Of a stretch of DNA of 11,674 nt, positions 1-6,138 are shown piece after piece (position 1 is the stretch's first letter; each line of letters begins with the position of its first letter). Origin of the DNA: Tardiphaga sp. Lineage in GTDB: Bacteria > Pseudomonadota > Alphaproteobacteria > Rhizobiales > Xanthobacteraceae. A program made the translations under genes and the position numbers. The notes beneath the pieces were generated by a model. The model did not search any database. It was not told the DNA's origin and worked only from the letters and a program-made list of their open reading frames with translations. The stretch is from positions 1 to 11,674 of the forward strand of contig JAQGJY010000366.1 of assembly GCA_028290325.1 (NCBI GenBank). Reading direction: 5' to 3'.

Positions 1-174
1 CAAAAAACTCGGGCTTGTGGCGCAGCGATAACGCAGTTTTGGCTCGCTGCTGTCGCCTTGCGGCGTGAAAGACTTCCCGAACGCGTCGCATGCGATAGAG
101 GCATGCGTAGCCCCATCGCGGCAGTAGCCCTCAGTATTTGCTCCGCACCGCGCAGCGGCCGCGATCCGCCCAGA
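1..174. other. Left-edge non-coding stretch
   Basis: This lies downstream of the DUF900 hydrolase gene. I see no gene. A short hairpin CGCATGC-GATAGAG-GCATGCG (87-107) lies about 70 bases past the stop codon, without a T-run on either strand; it could be a weak terminator. Confidence 0.3.
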
Positions 175-1302
175 CTATTTCAATAACGTATTCGCGACGT
201 CCAAGGGATGGGCGGCCTGCCTGTCACCGAGCGTCTGTCCTGCGCTGAGACGCTGGGTGATCATGCCCATGACCGATGTCACATCGGTAAATGCGCGGTC
301 ATGCGCGTCGTCGCCGCTCTTCGCCATTGAGGTGAGATCGAAGACAAGGATCCGCTGTCGTTCGAGTTCGCTGCGGTAGGGTTCAAGGTTGGGATTTATC
401 TCGCCTAGCCGAGGTACTCCGTCCGATATCAGGCTCGACAAGCCGAGAGCCCGGTCGTCTTGCGAAACGATCAAGCCGATACGCGGCCGTGCCGGGCCCA
501 TCCGCTCGATCTGAGTGCGAAACACGTCGACATCGACATCGGGGGCTACCAGAAGGACGTTCTTGATTTTGTCGGCCCTCCGGGCCGCCGGCGTTTGCGC
601 ACTCCGCATGTATCGCCCGCGCAGAGCCTCGAGAGCGACCCAATTTCCCATTGAATGCGCAAGCACGTTCACTTCCGTGATTTCCGAGTAGCTCGATAGC
701 GTCGCGAGAAGTGCCTCCAGCGCATCACGCGAATAATTCGCGCTTTCCCGGTCGTAATTATAGGTCCGCAATCGGATCTCGCCACGCGACGGCCATGTGA
801 ACAGCACCGGAATGACCGGCACTTTCGAGTCATGGACGATCTGGGCGAACCGATAGACCGCGTCATCAAATCTGTTGTTGAACCCGTGAATGAACACCAG
901 AACCTTCGTTCGTCCGGTCGTCTTCGCAAGCGCCGCGATGGACGCCGCGAACGCATCCTTCTCTATAAAGTCGGCGGAGACGGTCACGAAATCGGTTCGC
1001 GGATCGCCCGGAGGTGTCGCCGGCCATTGCACGTCGCCGACCTTTCGGGCCGCATCGGGCGGAATGGATACGGTCACGGCGGCGAAAGACGTCGCCACCG
1101 CTCGTTCGCCATTGAACATCTCACCGGGGTCGCTTGTGGACCTTTGACGTGTGGTGGCGACCAGGATCGGAACGCGTACCGCGCCCTCGGCGCTCGTCGC
1201 AACCGGAATCAAGACTCCTTGCGAAGGCCTTCCGCCGCACGAAGCGCACGCTACAACAGCGCTGAGGACAAGGCCTTTCAAAACTATCAACGGGATCTTC
1301 AC
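175..1302 (-). CDS. DUF900-type alpha/beta hydrolase, probable lipoprotein
   Basis: A 375-residue predicted serine hydrolase of the DUF900 (PF05990) alpha/beta-hydrolase family. The N-terminus is a lipoprotein signal with a lipobox-like VVAC ending at Cys19, so the enzyme is probably lipid-anchored in the envelope. An oxyanion-region segment FIHGFNN lies at about 137-143. The nucleophile elbow AHSMG is at 215-219, with Ser217 as nucleophile. LVAPDVD (about 251-257) and the His in DDAHD (about 331-335) are plausible acid and base. The start is GTG at 1302, the furthest-upstream start in the frame; no good ribosome binding site is visible, so the start is uncertain. It lies 61 bases downstream of the outer-membrane protein gene on the same strand and could be cotranscribed with it. 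The substrate is unknown; members of this family are usually annotated only as hydrolases or putative lipases. Confidence 0.88.
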   Translation of the reverse strand: MKIPLIVLKGLVLSAVVACASCGGRPSQGVLIPVATSAEGAVRVPILVATTRQRSTSDPGEMFNGERAVATSFAAVTVSIPPDAARKVGDVQWPATPPGDPRTDFVTVSADFIEKDAFAASIAALAKTTGRTKVLVFIHGFNNRFDDAVYRFAQIVHDSKVPVIPVLFTWPSRGEIRLRTYNYDRESANYSRDALEALLATLSSYSEITEVNVLAHSMGNWVALEALRGRYMRSAQTPAARRADKIKNVLLVAPDVDVDVFRTQIERMGPARPRIGLIVSQDDRALGLSSLISDGVPRLGEINPNLEPYRSELERQRILVFDLTSMAKSGDDAHDRAFTDVTSVMGMITQRLSAGQTLGDRQAAHPLDVANTLLK

Positions 1303-1363
1303 TTGAATTACCGGCGAGAGATGTCATGCGACATGAAGCGATTCAATGCGCGGGCTGCTGACG

Positions 1364-2464
1364 TCATTTTCGAATAAGCGGCGCTGGTCGGGCCGTTGCG
1401 GCGGCATCGGACACCGAGAGTGTCAGCCAGGTGTTGAACCCTTGAGGGCGGTTCTGCGCGTCGAACTCGTAATAGGCTTTGAGGCCCAGAAAGGCCTGAC
1501 GACCCTCTAGCGGAAAAATGTAACCCACTTGCGGACCGACGGCCAACACCCGCGATCGAAAGCCACCGAGACGTGCGCCGGAGCCGCTGTCATCACTGAT
1601 CTGATTGTACACATATCCGACCGCGCCCAGGAAAAACTGCTTCGACAGAAATTGCGAGACGGCCCAGTCGAGATGAAAATCGACGCCGCTTTGATAGTTC
1701 GTCGTTTGGTTCATGAAGTTATAGGTGAAGCCGGCAACCGCGGAAAATTCGTGGCCTTTGGTTGGGTCGAAATAGGTGTAGCCGCCGCCGCCATCGATTG
1801 CCGCATGACCCAATCCCATATTGGCAATGCTGCCGGCGTTGTAATTGCCGACCGGTATGTCGCCACTGACATAGGTCATGATATTGCTGGTGCCATAATT
1901 CCACTTCAATGAAGCCTGGGGATACAGATCGCCGAAGCCGGACGATGAATCCACCACGTCAATGGATCGAATAAGATTAAAAGGCGGAACCACCGCCGTA
2001 AGCGTGCCGGCCGCCGCGGCGCTCGACCGACCGACGATGGCGGCCACCTGCACCGCGAATTGGCCGCCAAGTACAGGCGTGCCGAATACATAGCTCGGGA
2101 TCAGCAGCGCGACATCGCCCGTCGCCTGCAGGCTCGCATTGAGATTGGTATTGATTGTCGGATTCAGGCGTCCAACCTGGATTTCGCGCGAGCGGACAAC
2201 GTCTGCGCCGGCGGATACCGAGGTGTGATAATAGACGGACGCGAAGGAAAATCCCGGCTGGGCAGGAGCTGCGGCCAAACTGCCAAACGTGCCCGGAAGC
2301 CAGAAACTCGTGGCGCTTTCGTCCGCTCGCGCACCGGATGTCGCAAGGCTGGATAGTGCAAGGCTGGATAGTGCAAGCATAGCGAGGCTGGAGACAGCGC
2401 CAAGCTGACGCCGGCCGCGTGTTGGATCGGCGCGCACGTCAAGTGATGTCTTCGGGCCGGCCAT
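1364..2464 (-). CDS. SphA/MetA-pathway type outer-membrane beta-barrel protein
   Basis: A 366-residue exported protein resembling the SphA family (COG4313; related to PF13557, 'MetA-pathway of phenol degradation'). These are outer-membrane barrels often found with aromatic or hydrophobic compound catabolism. After the signal peptide the protein shows the family pattern: a Gly/aromatic-rich chain, IPVGNYN in the middle, HEFSAVAGFTYN, then TNYQSGVDFHLDWAVS and a C-terminal GPQVGYIFP stretch. ATG 2464 is chosen because GGAG lies 8 bases upstream (2473-2476); the frame stays open 93 codons further upstream, but that part is unlike a signal peptide and overlaps the regulatory gap. The signal has a long charged n-region (about 20 residues), a Leu/Ser-rich core and a probable cleavage after ARA (residue 47). 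The core is encoded by a short tandem repeat. The transported ligand cannot be told from the sequence. Confidence 0.85.
   Translation of the reverse strand: MAGPKTSLDVRADPTRGRRQLGAVSSLAMLALSSLALSSLATSGARADESATSFWLPGTFGSLAAAPAQPGFSFASVYYHTSVSAGADVVRSREIQVGRLNPTINTNLNASLQATGDVALLIPSYVFGTPVLGGQFAVQVAAIVGRSSAAAAGTLTAVVPPFNLIRSIDVVDSSSGFGDLYPQASLKWNYGTSNIMTYVSGDIPVGNYNAGSIANMGLGHAAIDGGGGYTYFDPTKGHEFSAVAGFTYNFMNQTTNYQSGVDFHLDWAVSQFLSKQFFLGAVGYVYNQISDDSGSGARLGGFRSRVLAVGPQVGYIFPLEGRQAFLGLKAYYEFDAQNRPQGFNTWLTLSVSDAAATARPAPLIRK
2343..2377. repeat. 15-bp tandem repeat in signal-peptide coding region
   Basis: The unit GCAAGGCTGGATAGT occurs twice perfectly and is followed by a third partial copy (GCAAG). 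Fifteen bases is five codons, so each unit adds five residues (LSSLA register) to the hydrophobic core of the signal peptide of the outer-membrane protein without shifting frame. Confidence 0.9.
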
Positions 2465-2647
2465 GGCGCAATCTCCGAAACGGTCGCATTGATGATGCCT
2501 GGCTAAGCCGCTCAATGCTGCAAGCGACGCGTAACTGAGTCGTTTGCAAAAGCAGTTCGTGAGACTTCTTCTTCTACAATCGCATGACTGCACGACGCGT
2601 TCTAGTCGCGCGCAACAATTCACTTTGTCCGTGACCTTTGCGCGACT

Positions 2648-2682
2648 ACTCCGATATTTTGGAGTCACTCCGAATTTTCGGA
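2648..2682. promoter_or_regulatory. Tandem inverted repeats, candidate activator site (copy A)
   Basis: Two adjacent palindromes. The first is ACTCCGA-TATT-TTGGAGT (2648-2665, one G/T mismatch); the second is TCCGAA-TT-TTCGGA (2669-2682, perfect). Both fit TCCGA-N4-TCGGA, with starts 19 bases apart. A closely matching tandem element occurs at 11435-11470. Copy A lies about 125-160 bases upstream of the predicted start site of the sigma-54 promoter at 2783-2797, the usual place for the binding site of a sigma-54 enhancer-binding activator. The site is about 185 bases from the divergent outer-membrane protein gene, so an effect on that gene is also possible. The binding protein is not identified. 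Confidence 0.55.
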
Positions 2683-2782
2683 CCCGAAGCCGCGACCCAC
2701 ATCGCGTGTCCAGTCTGTGGTGGAAAGCAACGACAACCGGCACCTGTTAGGTTTGCGCGCGATGCTTTGAGCAGCGATTGCC

Positions 2783-2797
2783 TGGCACAACTCTTGC
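2783..2797 (+). promoter_or_regulatory. Sigma-54 (-24/-12) promoter toward L,D-transpeptidase operon
   Basis: TGGCACA-ACTC-TTGC matches the sigma-54 consensus TGGCACG-N4-TTGC at all positions but one, with GG and GC exactly 10 bases apart. The predicted transcription start is near 2808. The first recognisable gene downstream is the L,D-transpeptidase at 3015, giving a leader of about 200 bases. The tandem inverted repeats at 2648-2682 sit in the position of an upstream activator site. This is a prediction from sequence only. Confidence 0.65.
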
Positions 2798-2809
2798 GGC
2801 TGTGTGCTA

Positions 2810-2828
2810 GAAAGCAAGACGTGCTTTC
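2810..2828 (+). other. Stem-loop at the predicted mRNA 5' end
   Basis: GAAAGCA-AGACG-TGCTTTC is a perfect 7-bp stem with a 5-base loop. It begins about two bases after the start site predicted for the sigma-54 promoter. It could protect the 5' end of the transcript or be a DNA operator. There is no T-run after it, so it is not a terminator. Confidence 0.4.
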
Positions 2829-2831
2829 GTG

Positions 2832-2942
2832 ATGTCAGACAACGATGATGCTGGAGCACCAACTGGTGGCGGCGTTGCTATCGACGATAGCGCGACCCGG
2901 GAAGAGTCAAACAGCTGCTATGGGCAACCATCTAAAGTATGA
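2832..2942 (+). CDS. Possible 36-residue leader peptide ORF
   Basis: A short ORF from ATG 2832 to TGA 2940-2942 lies inside the long leader of the sigma-54 transcript, about 24 bases after the predicted start site. The peptide is acidic and Gly-rich at the front (begins MSDNDDAGAPTGGG) and has a single Cys near the end (SNSCYG). No Shine-Dalgarno sequence precedes it; the hairpin at 2810-2828 ends just before the ATG. I do not recognise it. It may be chance. Confidence 0.2.
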   Translation: MSDNDDAGAPTGGGVAIDDSATREESNSCYGQPSKV

Positions 2943-3014
2943 GAAAAACAGCTTGGCGGTTGCTCAGACAAATTCCGTGCCTGTTCAATCCAGCGCTGCA
3001 ATGAAAGATGAGCG

Positions 3015-3596
3015 ATGATCATTCGGTCTCTGGCGATCTGCTTGGCAAGCGTTGTGTCTCTGATCTCATATGCGCTCGCGGCTCCGGTCGATCGCGGCGA
3101 TACGCCGGGACTTATCGCCGATGAGTTCGTGCAGCTCGACCCCGCATTTCAGAAGCAGATGGTGCTTTACCGAACGACGGAAGCGCCCGGCACGGTCATT
3201 ATCGTCACCGCTGACCGCCATCTTTTCGTCGTGCAAGGCAACGGACGGGCGTTGCGCTATGGCATTGGTGTCGGCCGCGACGGGTTCACCTGGCAGGGAT
3301 TGCTGAAGATCTCGCGCAAGGCGGAATGGCCGGATTGGACACCACCGCCGGAAATGATTGCGCGACAGCCTTATCTGCCACGGTTCATGGCTGGCGGGCC
3401 GGGCAATCCGATGGGAGCTCGCGCTCTTTACCTTGGCGCCACGGTCTATCGCATTCACGGCACCAACCAGCCTGACACGATCGGAACCGCGATATCATCC
3501 GGCTGCTTCCGATTGGTCAACGACGACGTCAGCGATCTTTATGAGCGCGTCGCAGTCGGCGCCAAGGTGATCGTTCGCCAGAAGCCTGAGCTCTAG
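3015..3596 (+). CDS. L,D-transpeptidase (YkuD family), exported
   Basis: A 193-residue protein with a signal peptide (probable cleavage after about residue 22-23, in SYALAAPV) and one YkuD (PF03734) catalytic domain. The hallmark is HGTN (148-151) followed by SSGCFRLVNDD (161-171), with Cys164 as nucleophile, His148 as base and Arg166 next to it. This family forms 3-3 crosslinks in peptidoglycan or attaches proteins to peptidoglycan in the periplasm; in Rhizobiales, L,D-transpeptidases are known to tether outer-membrane barrels. It is short, with no separate peptidoglycan-binding domain. ATG 3015 begins a convincing signal sequence; the upstream GA-rich stretch is only a weak ribosome binding site. 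It is the first clear gene after the sigma-54 promoter and is followed by an amino-acid-binding protein gene 49 bases downstream. Confidence 0.93.
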   Translation: MIIRSLAICLASVVSLISYALAAPVDRGDTPGLIADEFVQLDPAFQKQMVLYRTTEAPGTVIIVTADRHLFVVQGNGRALRYGIGVGRDGFTWQGLLKISRKAEWPDWTPPPEMIARQPYLPRFMAGGPGNPMGARALYLGATVYRIHGTNQPDTIGTAISSGCFRLVNDDVSDLYERVAVGAKVIVRQKPEL

Positions 3597-3645
3597 CACT
3601 CCGCCTCACTCATTCGGCATATCTCTACGACCATTGGATAAAGAC

Positions 3646-4692
3646 ATGTGGACGACTCGCAGTACTGCAAATGGCGTTGCGTTGGGTATTCTTGTCGCCA
3701 CGACGATTGTGGCCGCGGCCGCCACCGATGAGCGCAACGGCACCGGAACGTTGAAGCAAACGATCAATCGCGGTGCTGTGCTGTGCGGCGTCGGGACCGG
3801 CTTGCCGGGCTTCTCCACACCCGCCGCGGACGGTGTCTGGAACGGTTTCGACGTCGATTTTTGTCGCGCCGTCGCGGCCGCGATATTCGACGATTCAAAG
3901 AAGGTGATGTTCGTCCCGCTGAACGCGGCCGATCGCTTCAAGGACCTGCAGGCTGGCAAGGTGGATATTCTCAGTCGCAACTCGACATGGAGCATGTCGC
4001 GCGAGACGCAGTACGATCTATATTTCCCAGCCGTGTCCTATTACGACGGCCAAGCATTCATGGTGCCGAAAGCTCGTAATATCGATGGCGCACTGGATCT
4101 CGACGGCAGCAAGGTCTGTGTCCAGGACGGAACGACGACGATCTTGAATCTGGCCGAGTATTTCCGGTTCAACAATCTGAAATACACTGAGCTCAAATTC
4201 ACCAATCTGGACGAGGTGTCAAAAGCCTACGAGGCCGGCCAGTGCGACACCTTCACTGCGGATGCGTCGCAGCTGTATGCGCTCCGACTGACGTTAGGCA
4301 AACCGGACGATCACATCATCCTTCCGGATATCATCACCAAGGAGCCACTCGCGCCCGTCGTGCGGCAGCGTGACAACGACTGGATGATGATCGTGAAGTG
4401 GACGCTGTACGCGATGATAAACGCCGAGGAACTCGGTGTAACCTCGCAGAACGTCGATGAGGCACTGACGTCCAGGAAGCCTGACGTCATGCGTCTGATG
4501 GGCACAGAAGGACGCTATGGCGAAGAACTCGGTCTGACCAAGGACTGGGCGGCCCGGATCATCCGTCGTGTCGGCAATTACGGCGAGGTTTACGACCGAA
4601 ACGTCGGCATTGGATCGAAGCTCAAGATCCCACGCGGACTGAACCAGCTTTGGAGTGCCGGCGGCATCCAATACGCACCACCGATCAGATGA
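3646..4692 (+). CDS. AapJ/BztA-like amino-acid ABC transporter substrate-binding protein
   Basis: A 348-residue periplasmic binding protein of the polar amino acid (PAAT) type, closest in pattern to AapJ/BztA, the general L-amino-acid binding proteins of alphaproteobacteria. Numbering from ATG 3646, family features are RGAVLCGVGTGLPGFS (about 42-57), GFDVDFCRAVAAAIF (about 67-81), DILSRNSTWS (about 107-116), YYDGQAFMVPK, CVQDGTTT, a cluster ITKEPLAPVVRQRDNDW and the ending RGLNQLW...GGIQYAPPIR. An N-terminal hydrophobic signal ends near VAAAA. A TTG at 3634 could add four residues; ATG 3646 is preferred. The usual permease genes aapQ/M and the ATPase aapP are absent, so this is an orphan binding protein that either shares another transporter's membrane parts or senses amino acids. 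It probably shares a transcript with the L,D-transpeptidase and the membrane protein after it. Confidence 0.92.
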   Translation: MWTTRSTANGVALGILVATTIVAAAATDERNGTGTLKQTINRGAVLCGVGTGLPGFSTPAADGVWNGFDVDFCRAVAAAIFDDSKKVMFVPLNAADRFKDLQAGKVDILSRNSTWSMSRETQYDLYFPAVSYYDGQAFMVPKARNIDGALDLDGSKVCVQDGTTTILNLAEYFRFNNLKYTELKFTNLDEVSKAYEAGQCDTFTADASQLYALRLTLGKPDDHIILPDIITKEPLAPVVRQRDNDWMMIVKWTLYAMINAEELGVTSQNVDEALTSRKPDVMRLMGTEGRYGEELGLTKDWAARIIRRVGNYGEVYDRNVGIGSKLKIPRGLNQLWSAGGIQYAPPIR

Positions 4693-4713
4693 ACGCGGGC
4701 GGGCGACTGCTAC

Positions 4714-5208
4714 ATGTCACATCTCGAAACGATCGCGCGGGCGCCGAGGCGGCCGGAACCGGCCCTGTATCTATTTCTGTGTTTTGTACAGATCGCAGGC
4801 GCGGGCCTGCTCGTGGTCTACGGCCTGCCGATGTTTAACGCGTTGTCGCAACGGTTAGGCGAACAGTTGCCCGGTGAATCCTACGCCACCGCGTTGATCG
4901 CCGCGATCGTCGTTTCAATGCAGACGGCGTATTGGGTTCGGATCAAGTATTTGATCGTTCCGATCGTAGGCAGCAGCAAGATTCTCAATCACGTTTTTCT
5001 GTTTCTCGGACGCCTGAGTTTCCTTTTCGGAAGTGCGGTCTTCTCGCTTGTTTTCTTTCGGCACCTACCGGAAATGAGCGGTCATCTCGATGTTGCTCTC
5101 CTCTTCAAGCGAGGTTTGGTTTTCACGGCGGCATTATTTGCGCTGTTCTGCCTCTCGTTGGAGATCGAACGTTTGGGTCACGCGTTCGATGTCGCGGCAA
5201 AGAAATGA
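4714..5208 (+). CDS. Four-helix inner-membrane protein of unknown function
   Basis: A 164-residue protein that I do not recognise. Four hydrophobic segments are visible at about 17-38, 57-75, 91-115 and 131-149, so it should be an integral inner-membrane protein with both ends on the same side. A short basic N-terminus (RAPRRPE) favours the cytoplasm for the ends. It starts 21 bases after the binding-protein stop codon, so it is probably cotranscribed. It lacks the EAA loop of ABC permeases and has too few helices for one, so it does not supply the missing membrane partner of the orphan binding protein. The ribosome binding site before ATG 4714 is weak. Confidence 0.75.
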   Translation: MSHLETIARAPRRPEPALYLFLCFVQIAGAGLLVVYGLPMFNALSQRLGEQLPGESYATALIAAIVVSMQTAYWVRIKYLIVPIVGSSKILNHVFLFLGRLSFLFGSAVFSLVFFRHLPEMSGHLDVALLFKRGLVFTAALFALFCLSLEIERLGHAFDVAAKK

Positions 5209-5335
5209 CCGGGTAACAATCGGTCCACCGGGCTGACCAGAGGACGTCCGGTATTCGAAGTCGCTAAAGTTGGAGACGCGAAACTGATCGGGCGCTGCCC
5301 ACGGCAGTCAACCGAAACCCGGCGAGGAGCCACAA

Positions 5336-5635
5336 ATGCCTTTCTCATTTTCGGTGATTGTTTTGAGTTCGCAGCTCATTGTGCCAGTGGCGGACAAGGT
5401 GCCGAACTTCAATATTACGCAAAGCTGCAAGCTGGATATTGCCGCGACCGCCGGGCTTTCCGATCGTCAGTCGCTGTCGAGTTGCATGACTGACGAGCAG
5501 AAAGCGAAGCAGCAACTCGCCGGACAATGGACCACATTCTCGGCGTCGAGCCGGGCCAGTTGTGTCTCGCAGGAAAGCACGGGTGGGTCCCCGAGTTACG
5601 CCAGTCTGCAAACCTGCCTGCAGATGGGACAGTAG
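5336..5635 (+). CDS. Small exported four-cysteine protein
   Basis: A 99-residue protein with an N-terminal hydrophobic stretch (MPFSFSVIVLSSQLIVPVA) that looks like a signal peptide but lacks a basic n-region. The mature part has four cysteines (31, 50, 76, 94), suited to two disulfide bonds, and a pattern (SCKLD...LSSCMTDEQKAKQQLAGQW...SCV...LQTCLQ) that I associate with hypothetical proteins of bradyrhizobia. GAGGAG six bases before ATG 5336 is one of the best ribosome binding sites in the window and fixes the start. The 127 bases upstream hold no clear promoter or terminator. It converges with the DUF2721 gene, leaving only 13 bases between the stops. Function is unknown. Confidence 0.75.
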   Translation: MPFSFSVIVLSSQLIVPVADKVPNFNITQSCKLDIAATAGLSDRQSLSSCMTDEQKAKQQLAGQWTTFSASSRASCVSQESTGGSPSYASLQTCLQMGQ

Positions 5636-5648
5636 CGCCGCAGCGAAT

Positions 5649-6083
5649 TCAGCCGTGGTTGTCGTACGCACTGAGCGCGATGCGGACCTCGCGGGCAAAA
5701 TCAATCAGCGCGATTGAAAACGCACCGAGCGAGATCATGAAGAAGACGGCGACACCGCGCTCATGCGGGATCTCGAAAAACGCGGTGATGAAGGCGACGA
5801 TGACCAGCATCGTCACCGAGAGGCTGGCGGCGACAGCCCACCAGATCGCGCGGTTCATCATGGCCGCGCGTCGCATCAAACGTGGCAAATCGGCTTTCAA
5901 TCGAGATCGGACCGTATCAGCCTCCGCAATTCCGTTCAGGAACACGGTGCGATCCAAGATTCGGTTCAGCCGCGCGATCAAGATCGAGATGAAAGCAGCA
6001 AGGGCACCAAGCAAAAACGCAGGCGCCGCGGCCTGAGAGATGATCAGCGATAATTGGCTGACGGATGGGGTCTCGGAGATCAT
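5649..6083 (-). CDS. DUF2721 family membrane protein
   Basis: A 144-residue membrane protein. The pattern AAPAFLLGALAAFIS (19-33) followed by IARLNRILDR (36-45) is typical of DUF2721 (PF11026). Three hydrophobic segments are visible, at about 20-37, 79-104 and 111-129, with a basic amphipathic loop (SRLKADLPRLMRRAAMMNR, 60-78) between the first two. The family has no established function. It lies 55 bases downstream of the HAD hydrolase gene on the same strand and may be the last gene of the sulfatase/FGE transcript, or may have its own promoter; nothing in the gap decides this. Confidence 0.85.
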   Translation of the reverse strand: MISETPSVSQLSLIISQAAAPAFLLGALAAFISILIARLNRILDRTVFLNGIAEADTVRSRLKADLPRLMRRAAMMNRAIWWAVAASLSVTMLVIVAFITAFFEIPHERGVAVFFMISLGAFSIALIDFAREVRIALSAYDNHG

Positions 6084-6138
6084 TTGAATTCCGGCCTCGG
6101 GTTAGCTGTGCTGCACGATTGACGCGTCGTCGCGGCGA

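Larger units (their letters stand above)
2465..3014. promoter_or_regulatory. 550-base divergent regulatory gap
   Basis: This gap separates the leftward outer-membrane protein gene from the rightward L,D-transpeptidase gene. In order it holds the ribosome site of the former, the tandem palindromes, a sigma-54 promoter, a 5' stem-loop and a possible 36-codon ORF. No convincing promoter for the leftward gene was found. The plus-strand open frame from TTG 2638 to 2832 is judged non-coding. Confidence 0.6.

Noticed and set aside
87..107. Hairpin CGCATGC-N7-GCATGCG as a terminator
   Set aside because: Short stem of a self-palindromic sequence with no T-run on either strand; kept only as a remark.
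832..1377. Plus-strand ORF of 181 codons opposite the DUF900 gene
   Set aside because: Arg-rich shadow of a clear alpha/beta-hydrolase frame, with no recognisable domain.
2486..2499. GG-N10-GC on the minus strand before the outer-membrane protein gene, a possible third target promoter
   Set aside because: The match is poor (AGGCAT...ATGC), and the predicted start would fall inside the ribosome binding site at 2473-2476.
2465..2743. N-terminal extension of the outer-membrane protein frame to 2743
   Set aside because: The added 93 residues are Arg/Cys-rich, cross the palindromes and precede a normal signal; GGAG supports ATG 2464.
2638..2832. Plus-strand ORF (TTG start) with a CPVC motif, similar in short stretches to a frame at 11415-11576
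   Set aside because: The shared residues (YSxI.E.L, CPV, LA..LR) fall mainly on the shared DNA palindromes and sigma-54 elements; the rest does not align without gaps, and neither frame has a good ribosome site. DNA-level conservation explains it better.
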